The notes below the pieces were generated by a model. That model did not search any database. It had not been told where the DNA came from and saw only the letters and a program-made list of their open reading frames with translations. A stretch of DNA of 16,890 nt from JACVRX01 sp035697245 (lineage in GTDB: Bacteria; Actinomycetota; Actinomycetes; Jiangellales; Jiangellaceae). A program made the position numbers and the translations under genes. Where the stretch lies: NCBI GenBank assembly GCA_035697245.1, contig DASSDH010000049.1, positions 1 through 16,890 on the forward strand, written 5' to 3'. This document shows positions 1 through 6,550 of the stretch, in pieces. Within the stretch, counting starts at the first letter, position 1. Each line of letters opens with the position of its first letter.

Positions 1-1
1 G

Positions 2-265
2 ATCCAGCTCGAACCGGAAACGGACGAGAACGGAATCCCGGCACCACGCCGGCGAATCGAGAAGGTCCGCGCCCGGCTCTCGTCGTTCTACTTCGGCGAC
101 GTGGTACAGAAGCCGACGACCCATGAGCTCGAGCTGGCACATCATGACGGGCATGGTGACGGGCATGGCGACGGTCAGCCGGACGGCCATGCCGACGAAC
201 AGCCCGCCCTGGACGCCGCCGGGGGCGGCGGCGAACCCAGCCAGATCCCCGGTCACGAACGCTGA
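2..265 (+). CDS. qcrB: Cytochrome bc1 complex cytochrome b subunit, C-terminal end (partial)
   Basis: An open frame enters from the left edge and ends at a TGA, giving 87 residues with no start inside the window. The segment DENGIPAP, followed by a basic stretch, KVRARLSSFYFGD and QKPTTHELE, resembles from memory the cytoplasmic tail of Streptomyces QcrB, which has DENGV, LRAKLSEAYYG and PKPTVEEY before a His-rich end. QcrB is the di-heme cytochrome b of the menaquinol-cytochrome c reductase that pairs with the aa3 oxidase in actinobacteria; its heme-binding helices would lie left of the window. The ctaCDF genes 1.7 kb away support the call. The tail after residue 47 is rich in His, Asp and Gly and is unusually long. 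The identity rests on the tail only, so another protein with a similar end is possible. Confidence 0.75.
   Translation: MQLEPETDENGIPAPRRRIEKVRARLSSFYFGDVVQKPTTHELELAHHDGHGDGHGDGQPDGHADEQPALDAAGGGGEPSQIPGHER
146..193 (+). repeat. 12-bp imperfect tandem repeat (four units) in the qcrB tail
   Basis: Four consecutive 12-base units begin GACGG and occur at 146, 158, 170 and 182. The first two differ at one base, and the third and fourth are more diverged. They are in frame and encode Asp-Gly-His-Gly, Asp-Gly-His-Gly, Asp-Gly-Gln-Pro and Asp-Gly-His-Ala. This looks like slippage expansion of a coding repeat that builds a flexible His/Asp tail. Confidence 0.8.
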
Positions 266-332
266 GCCCACCCTCCACCTACCTGTCGGACCCGTTTGAA
301 AGACTCCAGCCGGGTCGTCGAAAGGGGTGCCG

Positions 333-1259
333 GTGTCGCGGCGCGGCTGGGTGTTGTTCATCGCGATGGGCGTCATCTGGGGCATCCCGTACCTGCTGAT
401 CAAGGTCGCCGTCGCAGAGTTCTCTCCGGCCGCCCTCGTGCTTGCCCGCACCGTGCTCGCCGCGGCCCTTCTCCTGCCGATCGCGGCGATGAACGCGCAG
501 CTGCGCCCGCTCCTGCCGTTCTGGCGTCCGCTACTCGTCTACACGGTGATCGAGATCTGCATCCCGTGGCTGCTGCTCAGCTACGCCGAGCTACGTCTGT
601 CCAGCTCGCTGACCGGCCTGCTGGTCGCTGCAGTTCCGCTGGTCGGCGCGGTCCTGGTGTGGGCCACCGGACACGAGCGGATCGAGGGCCGGAGGGTGGC
701 CGGCCTGCTCATCGGCTTCGCCGGCGTCGCAGCGCTGGTGGGCTTCGACGTCGACGCAGGCGACCTCGGATCGGTCGCAGCCATCGTGGTCGTCGCGTTC
801 TGCTACGCGCTGGGCCCGCTGATCTTGTCCCGCTATCTGTCCAGCCTGCCCGGCCTGGGGGTCGTCGCAGCCTCGCTCGCGATCACCGCCGTGATCTACC
901 TGCCGTTCGGCTGGAGCCAGTGGCCCAGTGGCCCGGTGTCGGCACAGGCGTGGCTGTCCGTGATCGCCCTGGCGGTCGTGTGCACAGCCATCGCGTTCGT
1001 CGTCTTCTTCCAGCTGATCGCCGAAGTCGGCCCCGCTCGCGCGGTCGTGATCACCTATGTGAACCCTGCGGTCGCTCTGGTGCTGGGGGCCATCGTCCTG
1101 GACGAAGCCGTGACCGTCCCAATACTGGTCGGCTTCGCGCTCATCCTGGTCGGGTCCGTCCTCGCCACGGCTCGCAACCGCCAGGTTCCCGCCCCCACCC
1201 GGCAGCGGGCCCGCGACGCCGACTCGACCTGCCTGTCCAACCCACTTGCGGAACCTTAG
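333..1259 (+). CDS. EamA/DMT-superfamily transporter
   Basis: A 308-residue very hydrophobic protein with about ten predicted membrane helices arranged as two similar halves, the usual plan of EamA (drug/metabolite transporter) permeases. The opening GWVLFIAMGVIWGIPYLLIK and the second-half segment VVITYVNPAVALVLG are characteristic of the family, as is the ~300-residue length. Members export or import small metabolites such as amino acids; the substrate cannot be read from the sequence. I place the start at the GTG at 333 because AAAGGGG (321-327) then lies 5 bases upstream; the GTG at 327 would sit directly against it. The next gene's likely start lies 10 bases after the stop, so the two may be co-transcribed. 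The overlapping 399-codon frame in this region is an Arg/Pro-rich shadow. Confidence 0.9.
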   Translation: MSRRGWVLFIAMGVIWGIPYLLIKVAVAEFSPAALVLARTVLAAALLLPIAAMNAQLRPLLPFWRPLLVYTVIEICIPWLLLSYAELRLSSSLTGLLVAAVPLVGAVLVWATGHERIEGRRVAGLLIGFAGVAALVGFDVDAGDLGSVAAIVVVAFCYALGPLILSRYLSSLPGLGVVAASLAITAVIYLPFGWSQWPSGPVSAQAWLSVIALAVVCTAIAFVVFFQLIAEVGPARAVVITYVNPAVALVLGAIVLDEAVTVPILVGFALILVGSVLATARNRQVPAPTRQRARDADSTCLSNPLAEP

Positions 1260-1269
1260 GCTCACGGCT

Positions 1270-1959
1270 GTGCCTTCGCCGATTCGTCTCGGCATCGCTG
1301 TCGTCCTGCTGGCAGCATCGGTGCTCACCGCGTGCGACGCCGACTCGTCAAACGAACCCAGCGAGGCACGCGATATCGAGTCCACCACAGTCGACGATTC
1401 CGCCAGCCCGGGCGAGCCGGTGCCGACGACCACCCCTGGGGGCGATCGGTGCTCCGCCGCCACAGCCGTGGTCGTCGACGACGACGCCACGGTGACATTC
1501 GGACCGATCAACGCAGTCACGGCGACCACGGCCGGCGGCGAGCCGTTGGTAGTCGTGGGAACCGTCTATGCGCACGACTGCGCGCCGCTGGCCGGCGCCA
1601 CGCTGACCATGTACCAGACCGATGCCAACGGTGAATATGGCCCTGGGCACGGCACCGACGACATGCTCTGCTGTTACCTCGGCGGCAGCGTCCAGACCGA
1701 CGCCCGGGGCAACTTCCAGGTCAACACGGTGCGGCCGGCCCATTACCGGGGCGAGGCAAACCCACCGCCGGCGCACATTCACCTGGAGGTCAGCCACCCG
1801 GACGCGCCGAGATTGCACTCCGAGATCGTGTTCGCCGACGACGAGCTACTGCCAGCGAATGCGCAGAGTCAGGGGTTGATCGTGACGACACCGACAGGTG
1901 ACGCTGACGGCTGGCGCGCCGTAGCCGAAATCGTCCTGGGTGAGTCCGGCGCGGCTTAG
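1270..1959 (+). CDS. Secreted lipoprotein of the intradiol ring-cleavage dioxygenase type
   Basis: A 229-residue protein with a lipoprotein signal peptide: a short basic start, a hydrophobic stretch and the lipobox LTAC with Cys22. A Ser/Thr/Pro/Asp-rich linker follows, then a domain like the beta fold of protocatechuate 3,4- and catechol dioxygenases. The C-terminal motif PPAHIHLEV (His169, His171) matches the family's RPAHIHF iron-binding motif. Tyr159, in the preceding PAHY turn, and Tyr136 are candidate tyrosine ligands, and TDARGNF matches the family's TD-x-x-G-x-F/Y strand. The usual Arg before PAHIH is Pro. I prefer the GTG at 1270, about 9 bases after TTAGG; a TTG at 1246 has no visible ribosome site and overlaps the transporter. 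An extracytoplasmic dioxygenase-like role is an inference; the substrate is unknown and it may be non-catalytic. Confidence 0.8.
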   Translation: MPSPIRLGIAVVLLAASVLTACDADSSNEPSEARDIESTTVDDSASPGEPVPTTTPGGDRCSAATAVVVDDDATVTFGPINAVTATTAGGEPLVVVGTVYAHDCAPLAGATLTMYQTDANGEYGPGHGTDDMLCCYLGGSVQTDARGNFQVNTVRPAHYRGEANPPPAHIHLEVSHPDAPRLHSEIVFADDELLPANAQSQGLIVTTPTGDADGWRAVAEIVLGESGAA

Positions 1960-1970
1960 TCCCGCACAGG

Positions 1971-2366
1971 TCAGTGCGCGAACTCTCCGCGGTAGTACTC
2001 GAAGATCAAACCGACCACGGCCATCGCACCTAACGCAACCCCGATGATGAACAGCCACCACGCAAACACCAGCCCGAGCACCACCACCGCAGCAGAGCCG
2101 GCGCAGGCCAGCGGCCACCAGGAATGCGGGCTGAAGAACCCGTACTCCCCCGCCATTTCCTCGATCTCCCCGTCAAGCCGGTCCTCGGGTCGTGGGTAGA
2201 CCTTCCGGGACGTGTAGAGCAGGTAGAACGAGACCAGCGCGGACAGCCCGAAGGTGAGTACCAGCGCCGTGGTGCCGGTCGGGTCATGGGAGAGGTACCA
2301 GTAGATCGGTGTCACGATGATGAAGAACACCGTGAGAATCGTGAAGATGACGCCTTCCATCCTCAC
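1971..2366 (-). CDS. ctaF: Cytochrome c oxidase subunit IV, actinobacterial type
   Basis: A 131-residue membrane protein with about four helices: two N-terminal hairpin helices (residues 5-26 and 33-51), a hydrophilic loop with YPRPEDRLDGEIEE, and two C-terminal helices. The loop ending in GFFSPHSWWPL and the final FEYYRGEFAH are hallmarks of the small CtaF subunit of the actinobacterial aa3 oxidase. It is a structural partner in the bc1-aa3 supercomplex with no redox cofactor of its own. Its ATG overlaps the ctaD stop by 4 bases (ATGA), so translation is probably coupled; a second ATG two codons later is an alternative. It is the last gene of ctaC-ctaD-ctaF and ends only 11 bases from the convergent lipoprotein gene. 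Confidence 0.96.
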   Translation of the reverse strand: MRMEGVIFTILTVFFIIVTPIYWYLSHDPTGTTALVLTFGLSALVSFYLLYTSRKVYPRPEDRLDGEIEEMAGEYGFFSPHSWWPLACAGSAAVVVLGLVFAWWLFIIGVALGAMAVVGLIFEYYRGEFAH

Positions 2367-4090
2367 GACGGGCGCTCCTGGGTGTCGGCCGCGCCGAAGG
2401 CTTCTTGCAGCACACCGGCATCAGCGGGCTTCTTCTCCTGAATCGCGGCGACCTCGGGGTACTTGAAGTCGAAGGCGGGCCGCTCGCTGCGGATGCGCGG
2501 GATCGACGTGAAGTTGTGCCGCGGCGGTGGGCAGGACGTCGCCCATTCCAGCGAGGCGCCCCACCCCCACGGGTCATCGACGGCGACCTTCGGCGCGTGG
2601 AACGTCTTCCATACGTTGTACAGGAACGGCAGCGTCGAGGCACCGAGCAGGAACGCCCCGACCGTCGACACCTGGTTCAGGAACGTGAAGCCGTCCTCGG
2701 GAAGGTAGCTGGAGTATCGCCGCGGCATACCTTCCACGCCGAGCCAGTGCTGGACCAGGAACGTGGTGTGGAACCCGATGAACAACATCCAGAAGTGGAT
2801 CTTCCCCAGCCGCTCGTCGAGCATCCGGCCGGTCATCTTAGGCCACCAGAAGTAAAAGCCGGCGAACATAGCGAACACGACCGTGCCGAACACGACGTAG
2901 TGGAAGTGCGCGACCACGAAGTACGAGTCGGAGACCTGGAAGTCCAGCGGCGGGGACGCCAGGATGATCCCGGTCAGTCCGCCGAACAGGAATGTGACGA
3001 GGAACCCGAGGGCCCACAACATCGGGGTCTCGAACGTGATCGAGCCACCCCAGAGTGTGCCGATCCAGTTGAAGAACTTCACGCCGGTTGGGATCGCGAT
3101 GAGCATGGTCATGATCGCGAAGAACGGCAGGTTGACCGAGCCGGTCACGAACATGTGGTGCGCCCACACGGCCATCGAGAGCGCTGCGATGGCGATCGTC
3201 GCACCGATCAGGCTCTTGTACCCGAAGATCGGCTTCCGGCTGAACACCGGGAGGACTTCGGTGATGATGCCGAAGAAGGGCAGCGCGATGATGTAGACCT
3301 CGGGGTGCCCGAAGAACCAGAACAGGTGCTGGAACAGGATCGCTCCGCCGCTTGACGGATCGAAGACGTGGCTGCCGAAGTTGCGGTCGGAGAACAGGAC
3401 GAACAGCAGGGCCGCGAGCAGCGGGAACACCATCAGCACCATGATGCTGGTCACGAGGATGTTCCAGGTGAAGATCGGCATCCGGAACATCGTCATTCCG
3501 GGGGCTCGCATGCAGATGATCGTCGTGACGAAGTTGACCCCGCCGAGGATCGTGCCGAAACCGGCGAGCGCGAGACCCATGATCCACAGGTTGCCGCCGA
3601 CCTGAGGGGTGTATACGTCGTTGTTCAGCGGGGAGTAGACCGTCCAGCCGAAGTCGGCCGCGCCGCCAGGGGTGATGAACCCGGACAACGCGATGAGCCC
3701 GCCGAACAAGAACAGGTAGTAGCTGAACATGTTCAGCCGCGGGAATGCGACATCGGGGGCGCCGATCTGCAACGGCATGACCACGTTGGCGAAGCCGATG
3801 AACAGCGGCGTCGCAAACAACAGCAACATGATCGTGCCGTGCATGGTGAACAGCTGGTTGTAGAAGGCGTCGGTGACGACGCGTCCCTGCGGCAGCCACA
3901 GCTGAGCTCGCATGAGCAATGCCATCAGGCCGGCGACGAGGAAGAACCCGAATGACGTCAACAGGTACAGGTAGCCGATCACCTTGTGGTCGGTGGAGGT
4001 AATCCACCGGACGACCAGACTGCCCGGCTTCCTGGGCCGCGTCACCGGCTCGGGGACAACCGTGGCGGTGCGCTCGACGTACGTGGTCAC
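2363..4090 (-). CDS. ctaD: Cytochrome c oxidase subunit I (aa3 type)
   Basis: A 575-residue heme-copper oxidase subunit I, the catalytic core that reduces O2 to water and pumps protons. Visible landmarks are His84 in MHGTIM (low-spin heme a), His262-Pro-Glu-Val-Tyr266 (CuB ligand and the cross-linked Tyr), His311-His312 in WAHHMF (CuB), and His395-Phe-His397 (heme a3 and heme a). Asp113 fits the D-channel entrance, Glu264 the family's conserved inner-channel Glu, and Lys338 in PTGVKFF the K-channel Lys. The length is normal for actinobacteria, and the C-terminal hydrophilic tail contains the EWATSCPPPRHNF segment typical of them. The GTG start overlaps the ctaC stop by 4 bases (GTGA), and the stop overlaps ctaF, so the three genes form a translationally coupled operon. 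Confidence 0.98.
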   Translation of the reverse strand: MTTYVERTATVVPEPVTRPRKPGSLVVRWITSTDHKVIGYLYLLTSFGFFLVAGLMALLMRAQLWLPQGRVVTDAFYNQLFTMHGTIMLLLFATPLFIGFANVVMPLQIGAPDVAFPRLNMFSYYLFLFGGLIALSGFITPGGAADFGWTVYSPLNNDVYTPQVGGNLWIMGLALAGFGTILGGVNFVTTIICMRAPGMTMFRMPIFTWNILVTSIMVLMVFPLLAALLFVLFSDRNFGSHVFDPSSGGAILFQHLFWFFGHPEVYIIALPFFGIITEVLPVFSRKPIFGYKSLIGATIAIAALSMAVWAHHMFVTGSVNLPFFAIMTMLIAIPTGVKFFNWIGTLWGGSITFETPMLWALGFLVTFLFGGLTGIILASPPLDFQVSDSYFVVAHFHYVVFGTVVFAMFAGFYFWWPKMTGRMLDERLGKIHFWMLFIGFHTTFLVQHWLGVEGMPRRYSSYLPEDGFTFLNQVSTVGAFLLGASTLPFLYNVWKTFHAPKVAVDDPWGWGASLEWATSCPPPRHNFTSIPRIRSERPAFDFKYPEVAAIQEKKPADAGVLQEAFGAADTQERPS

Positions 4091-4929
4091 TGGTCACTCC
4101 CGGTCTGGCTCAGGGGCTCGGTCGAGAACGATCCGCGCAGCGGAGCGTCGACCTCGCCGGTCTGGCCGAGATCGCGAAGGGTGTCGAGGTGCTCCTCGTA
4201 CTCATTCTGCGAGACAATCTCGACGTTGAACAGCATCCGGGAATGGTAGACGCCACACAGTTCGGCGCATTTGCCGGCGAAACGCCCCTCCCGGTTGGGC
4301 GTCGCCTGGAACGTGTTGGTCTTGCCAGGGATCACGTCCATCTTCATGTAGAAAGACGGCACCCAGAACGAGTGGATGACGTCTGGGGACTCTAGCTCGA
4401 ACCGAACAGTCTGGTTGACCGGCAGGTACAAGGTCGTGGGATCGGTCGTCGTTCCGGTGTCGTAGACGTCGTCGTCGAGGTAGTTGAACGTCCACGCCCA
4501 CTGCTGGCCGACGACGCCGATGGTGACGTCCGGATCCTCGCTGACCTCCAGCAGCTCGTCCTGATTCTGCACGGTGAAGAAGAACAACGCAGCGATGATT
4601 GTGAACGGGGCGATGGTATAGAGGAACTCGATGGGCAGGTTGTACCTGGTTTGCGGCGGCAGGCTGACATCACGGCGGCGGTAGACGAACGCCGACCACA
4701 GGATGAGGCCCCATACCAGCACGCCCACGGCCAGCGCGGCCACCCAGGTACCGATCCACAAGTTGCCGACCAGGGGCGTCTGTTCGGTAGCGGGCTCCGG
4801 CAGCCCACCCCGCCCCCACTGGTCGACCAACTCGGCCGCGCAGCCACTCAGCCCGAGCGTCGCGGCCGTCAGCACCAGCGTTGTCGCGGCCTTCCGCCCG
4901 GCCGGTCGATCGCTGCGGTGTAGACCCAC
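4087..4929 (-). CDS. ctaC: Cytochrome c oxidase subunit II
   Basis: A 280-residue CuA-bearing subunit that passes electrons from cytochrome c domains to CtaD. It has a lipoprotein-type signal peptide (basic RPAGRK, then a hydrophobic stretch and LSGC, Cys30), two membrane helices near residues 55-83 and 104-120, and an extracytoplasmic cupredoxin domain. The CuA ligands are complete: His186 in IHSFWVP and the C-A-E-L-C-G-x-x-H-x-x-M box (Cys221, Glu223, Cys225, His229, Met232). The frame is open 56 codons further upstream, but that part is hydrophilic, lacks a signal and runs into the divergent gene. The GTG at 4929 has GGAAGGG six bases upstream and gives a proper signal peptide. It is the first gene of the cta operon. 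Confidence 0.96.
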   Translation of the reverse strand: MGLHRSDRPAGRKAATTLVLTAATLGLSGCAAELVDQWGRGGLPEPATEQTPLVGNLWIGTWVAALAVGVLVWGLILWSAFVYRRRDVSLPPQTRYNLPIEFLYTIAPFTIIAALFFFTVQNQDELLEVSEDPDVTIGVVGQQWAWTFNYLDDDVYDTGTTTDPTTLYLPVNQTVRFELESPDVIHSFWVPSFYMKMDVIPGKTNTFQATPNREGRFAGKCAELCGVYHSRMLFNVEIVSQNEYEEHLDTLRDLGQTGEVDAPLRGSFSTEPLSQTGSDQ

Positions 4930-4935
4930 AAGGCG

Positions 4936-4942
4936 CCCTTCC
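4936..4942 (-). promoter_or_regulatory. Ribosome binding site that fixes the ctaC start
   Basis: GGAAGGG on the minus strand, separated by six bases from the GTG at 4929. No comparable site precedes the upstream in-frame candidates, so it decides between the 280- and 336-residue versions of CtaC. Confidence 0.65.
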
Positions 4943-5047
4943 ACCCGGCTCCCCACGCCTGCGCCGGCACGTCGGCCGAGACGCGGAGGGCAAGCTTGTC
5001 CTGCGGATGTCACCCTAGCGGCTGGGGAGGACCGGCAGCGGGCGAGG

Positions 5048-6208
5048 ATGGCGATTACCGTGCGTGGCGTGGACGGATACTTCGACGCTGCGTCCACCGA
5101 ACCGCTGCACCCGGCCGCGCGTGAGGTGCTCCTGGCGGCGCTCGACGACGGGTGGGCCGACCCGGCCCGGCTCTACGGCGGCGCGCGGCGTGCCCGACTG
5201 CTGCTTGACAACGCTCGGGAGGTCGTCGCGTCGCTGGTTGGCGCCCGCACCGACGAGGTGTCGTTCACCACCTCGGGTACCCAGGCCGTTCATCTCGCCG
5301 TGCTGGGTACCACACTTGGCCGCCGGCGGGTCGGCAACCGGTTGGTGGTATCCGCCGTCGAGCACTCGAGCGTGCTTTTCGCAGCCGAAACGCACCAGCG
5401 GGCGGGTGGCGACGTCACCCACGTGCCAGTCGACCGCGCTGGTCGAGTCGACGCGGACGTCTTTGCGGACCTGCTCACCGACGACACGGCGCTGGCCTGT
5501 CTGCAGGCAGCGAATCACGAGGTGGGCACCGTGCAGCCGGTAGACGATGTCGCCGCCTCCTGCGCCGCACGTGGTATACCGCTGCTCGTCGACGCGGCGC
5601 AGGTCGTCGGTCGACTGCCGGTTCCAAAGCCGTGGACGTTGCTGGCAGCGAGTGCGCACAAGTGGGGCGGTCCGGCGGGGGTCGGTGTGCTCGCGATCCG
5701 GCGCGGAACCCGGTGGCGCCTGCCGACACCCCACGACGAGCGGGGGTCGGGCCGGGTGCCGGGTTTCGAGGACGTCCCGGCTGCGCTCGCAGCGGCGGCG
5801 GCTCTGCGGGCCCGAAGCGAGGAAGCAGAGACGCTCGCGGTCACGCACCACGACCTGATCGAACGGATCAGGGCCCAGGTGCCGCTGCTCGTGCCGGACG
5901 TCGAGGTCGTCGGTCACCCGACCGAGCGATTACCGCATTTGATGACGTTCTCCTGCCTCTACGTCGATGGTGAGGCATTGCTGACGGAGCTGGATCGGGA
6001 GGGTTTCGCCGTCTCCAGCGGGTCGTCATGCACGGCCAGCACGTTGCGTCCGAGTCACGTGCTAGCGGCGATGGGCGTCCTCACCCACGGCAACGTGCGC
6101 GTCTCGCTGGCGCGGACCACCTCGTCGGCGGAGGTTGACCGTTTCCTCGACGTGCTGCCGGGCGTGGTGGAACGAGTACGGGCCACGGCCGGGGTGGATC
6201 GGCTGTGA
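5048..6208 (+). CDS. Cysteine desulfurase-like PLP enzyme (class V aminotransferase, NifS/IscS type)
   Basis: A 386-residue enzyme that should release sulfur from cysteine as a Cys-bound persulfide, giving alanine. The PLP-binding set is present: His106 in VEHSS, Asn156 in NHEVGT, Asp182 and Gln185 in VDAAQ, and the Schiff-base Lys205 in SAHKWGGPAG. Cys328 in SSGSSCTAS matches the catalytic Cys of the SGSACSS loop. The usual R-x-G-T-x-N motif is altered to GSGRVPGFE. The ATG at 5048 is directly preceded by GCGAGG; a GTG at 5060 has better spacing, so the first four residues are uncertain. It overlaps the following TusA-like gene by 4 bases, and from memory relatives encode these two as one fused protein. 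Sulfur transfer to TusA is therefore the likely role. It is divergent from ctaC. Confidence 0.9.
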   Translation: MAITVRGVDGYFDAASTEPLHPAAREVLLAALDDGWADPARLYGGARRARLLLDNAREVVASLVGARTDEVSFTTSGTQAVHLAVLGTTLGRRRVGNRLVVSAVEHSSVLFAAETHQRAGGDVTHVPVDRAGRVDADVFADLLTDDTALACLQAANHEVGTVQPVDDVAASCAARGIPLLVDAAQVVGRLPVPKPWTLLAASAHKWGGPAGVGVLAIRRGTRWRLPTPHDERGSGRVPGFEDVPAALAAAAALRARSEEAETLAVTHHDLIERIRAQVPLLVPDVEVVGHPTERLPHLMTFSCLYVDGEALLTELDREGFAVSSGSSCTASTLRPSHVLAAMGVLTHGNVRVSLARTTSSAEVDRFLDVLPGVVERVRATAGVDRL

Positions 6209-6435
6209 CCCCCGACCTCGTGCTCGACTGCCGCGGAATGCGCTGCCCGCTGCCGGTCATCGAGCTTGCGCGGCAAATCGAGGCGGTCGGCATCGGCGGC
6301 GTCGTCGCCGTGGTGGCCGATGATCCCGCAGCGGCAGTCGACATTCCGGCCTGGTGTCGCCTTCGTGCGCACGACTACGTCGGGGCCGGCGACCCCGTCG
6401 ATGGGATCCCGTCGTTCCTGGTCCGTCGTCGCTGA
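6205..6435 (+). CDS. TusA/SirA-family sulfur carrier protein
   Basis: A 76-residue protein with the family signature DCRGMRCPLPVIEL near its N-terminus. The Cys-Pro-x-Pro motif (Cys14 to Pro17) carries the persulfide sulfur in TusA proteins. The length and the expected two-layer alpha/beta pattern fit the family. The GTG start overlaps the TGA of the cysteine desulfurase gene (GTGA), which implies coupled translation and a donor-acceptor pair. The final acceptor (tRNA thiolation, molybdenum cofactor or another pathway) is not shown by neighbours. The C-terminal half is more diverged than the N-terminal half, with a second Cys-containing segment PAWCRLRAHDY. Confidence 0.9.
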   Translation: MTPDLVLDCRGMRCPLPVIELARQIEAVGIGGVVAVVADDPAAAVDIPAWCRLRAHDYVGAGDPVDGIPSFLVRRR

Positions 6436-6450
6436 CCGCCGTGCCGGAAC

Positions 6451-6465
6451 CACCCGGACCGGGTG
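6451..6465. terminator. Dyad 3' of the tusA-like gene; weak terminator or operator
   Basis: CACCCGGACCGGGTG is a near-perfect dyad. It could form a 6-bp stem with a 3-base loop and is followed by ATTGCTTT, a poor T-tract. It lies 15 bases after the TusA-like stop and about 85 bases before the sulfatase start, so it could end transcription or bind a regulator of the sulfatase. The sequence does not decide between these. Confidence 0.35.
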
Positions 6466-6550
6466 ATTGCTTTCAGCTGCGCGCACCTAAATCGTGGAAC
6501 CGAGTGGCACCGCGCTACGACGTGGACACAGCTGACGAAAGGCGTGACCA

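Noticed and set aside
296..1495. A 399-codon plus-strand frame over the transporter and lipoprotein genes
   Set aside because: It is dominated by Arg, Pro, Ala and Ser with no domain, and covers two clear genes in other frames; a typical high-GC shadow.
591..1529. A 312-codon minus-strand frame opposite the transporter
   Set aside because: Asp/Gly/Gln/Arg-rich antisense composition without any recognisable motif, opposite a strongly supported membrane protein.
2405..3355. Plus-strand frame antisense to ctaD (also 3368-3955)
   Set aside because: Highly charged, His/Glu/Arg-rich mirror of a hydrophobic protein; ctaD on the other strand has all active-site residues.
2838..4097. A 419-codon minus-strand frame overlapping ctaD
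   Set aside because: An out-of-frame shadow rich in Arg, His and Asp with no domain.
4930..5097. N-terminal extension of CtaC to an ATG at 5097
   Set aside because: The extension is hydrophilic, would bury the signal peptide internally, and overlaps the divergent cysteine desulfurase gene; the GTG at 4929 has a good ribosome site.
6180..6215. Frameshift separating what should be one desulfurase-TusA protein
   Set aside because: The GTGA overlap is a normal coupled start and both halves are complete, so two genes are the simpler reading; the fusion idea is kept only as a comparison with relatives.
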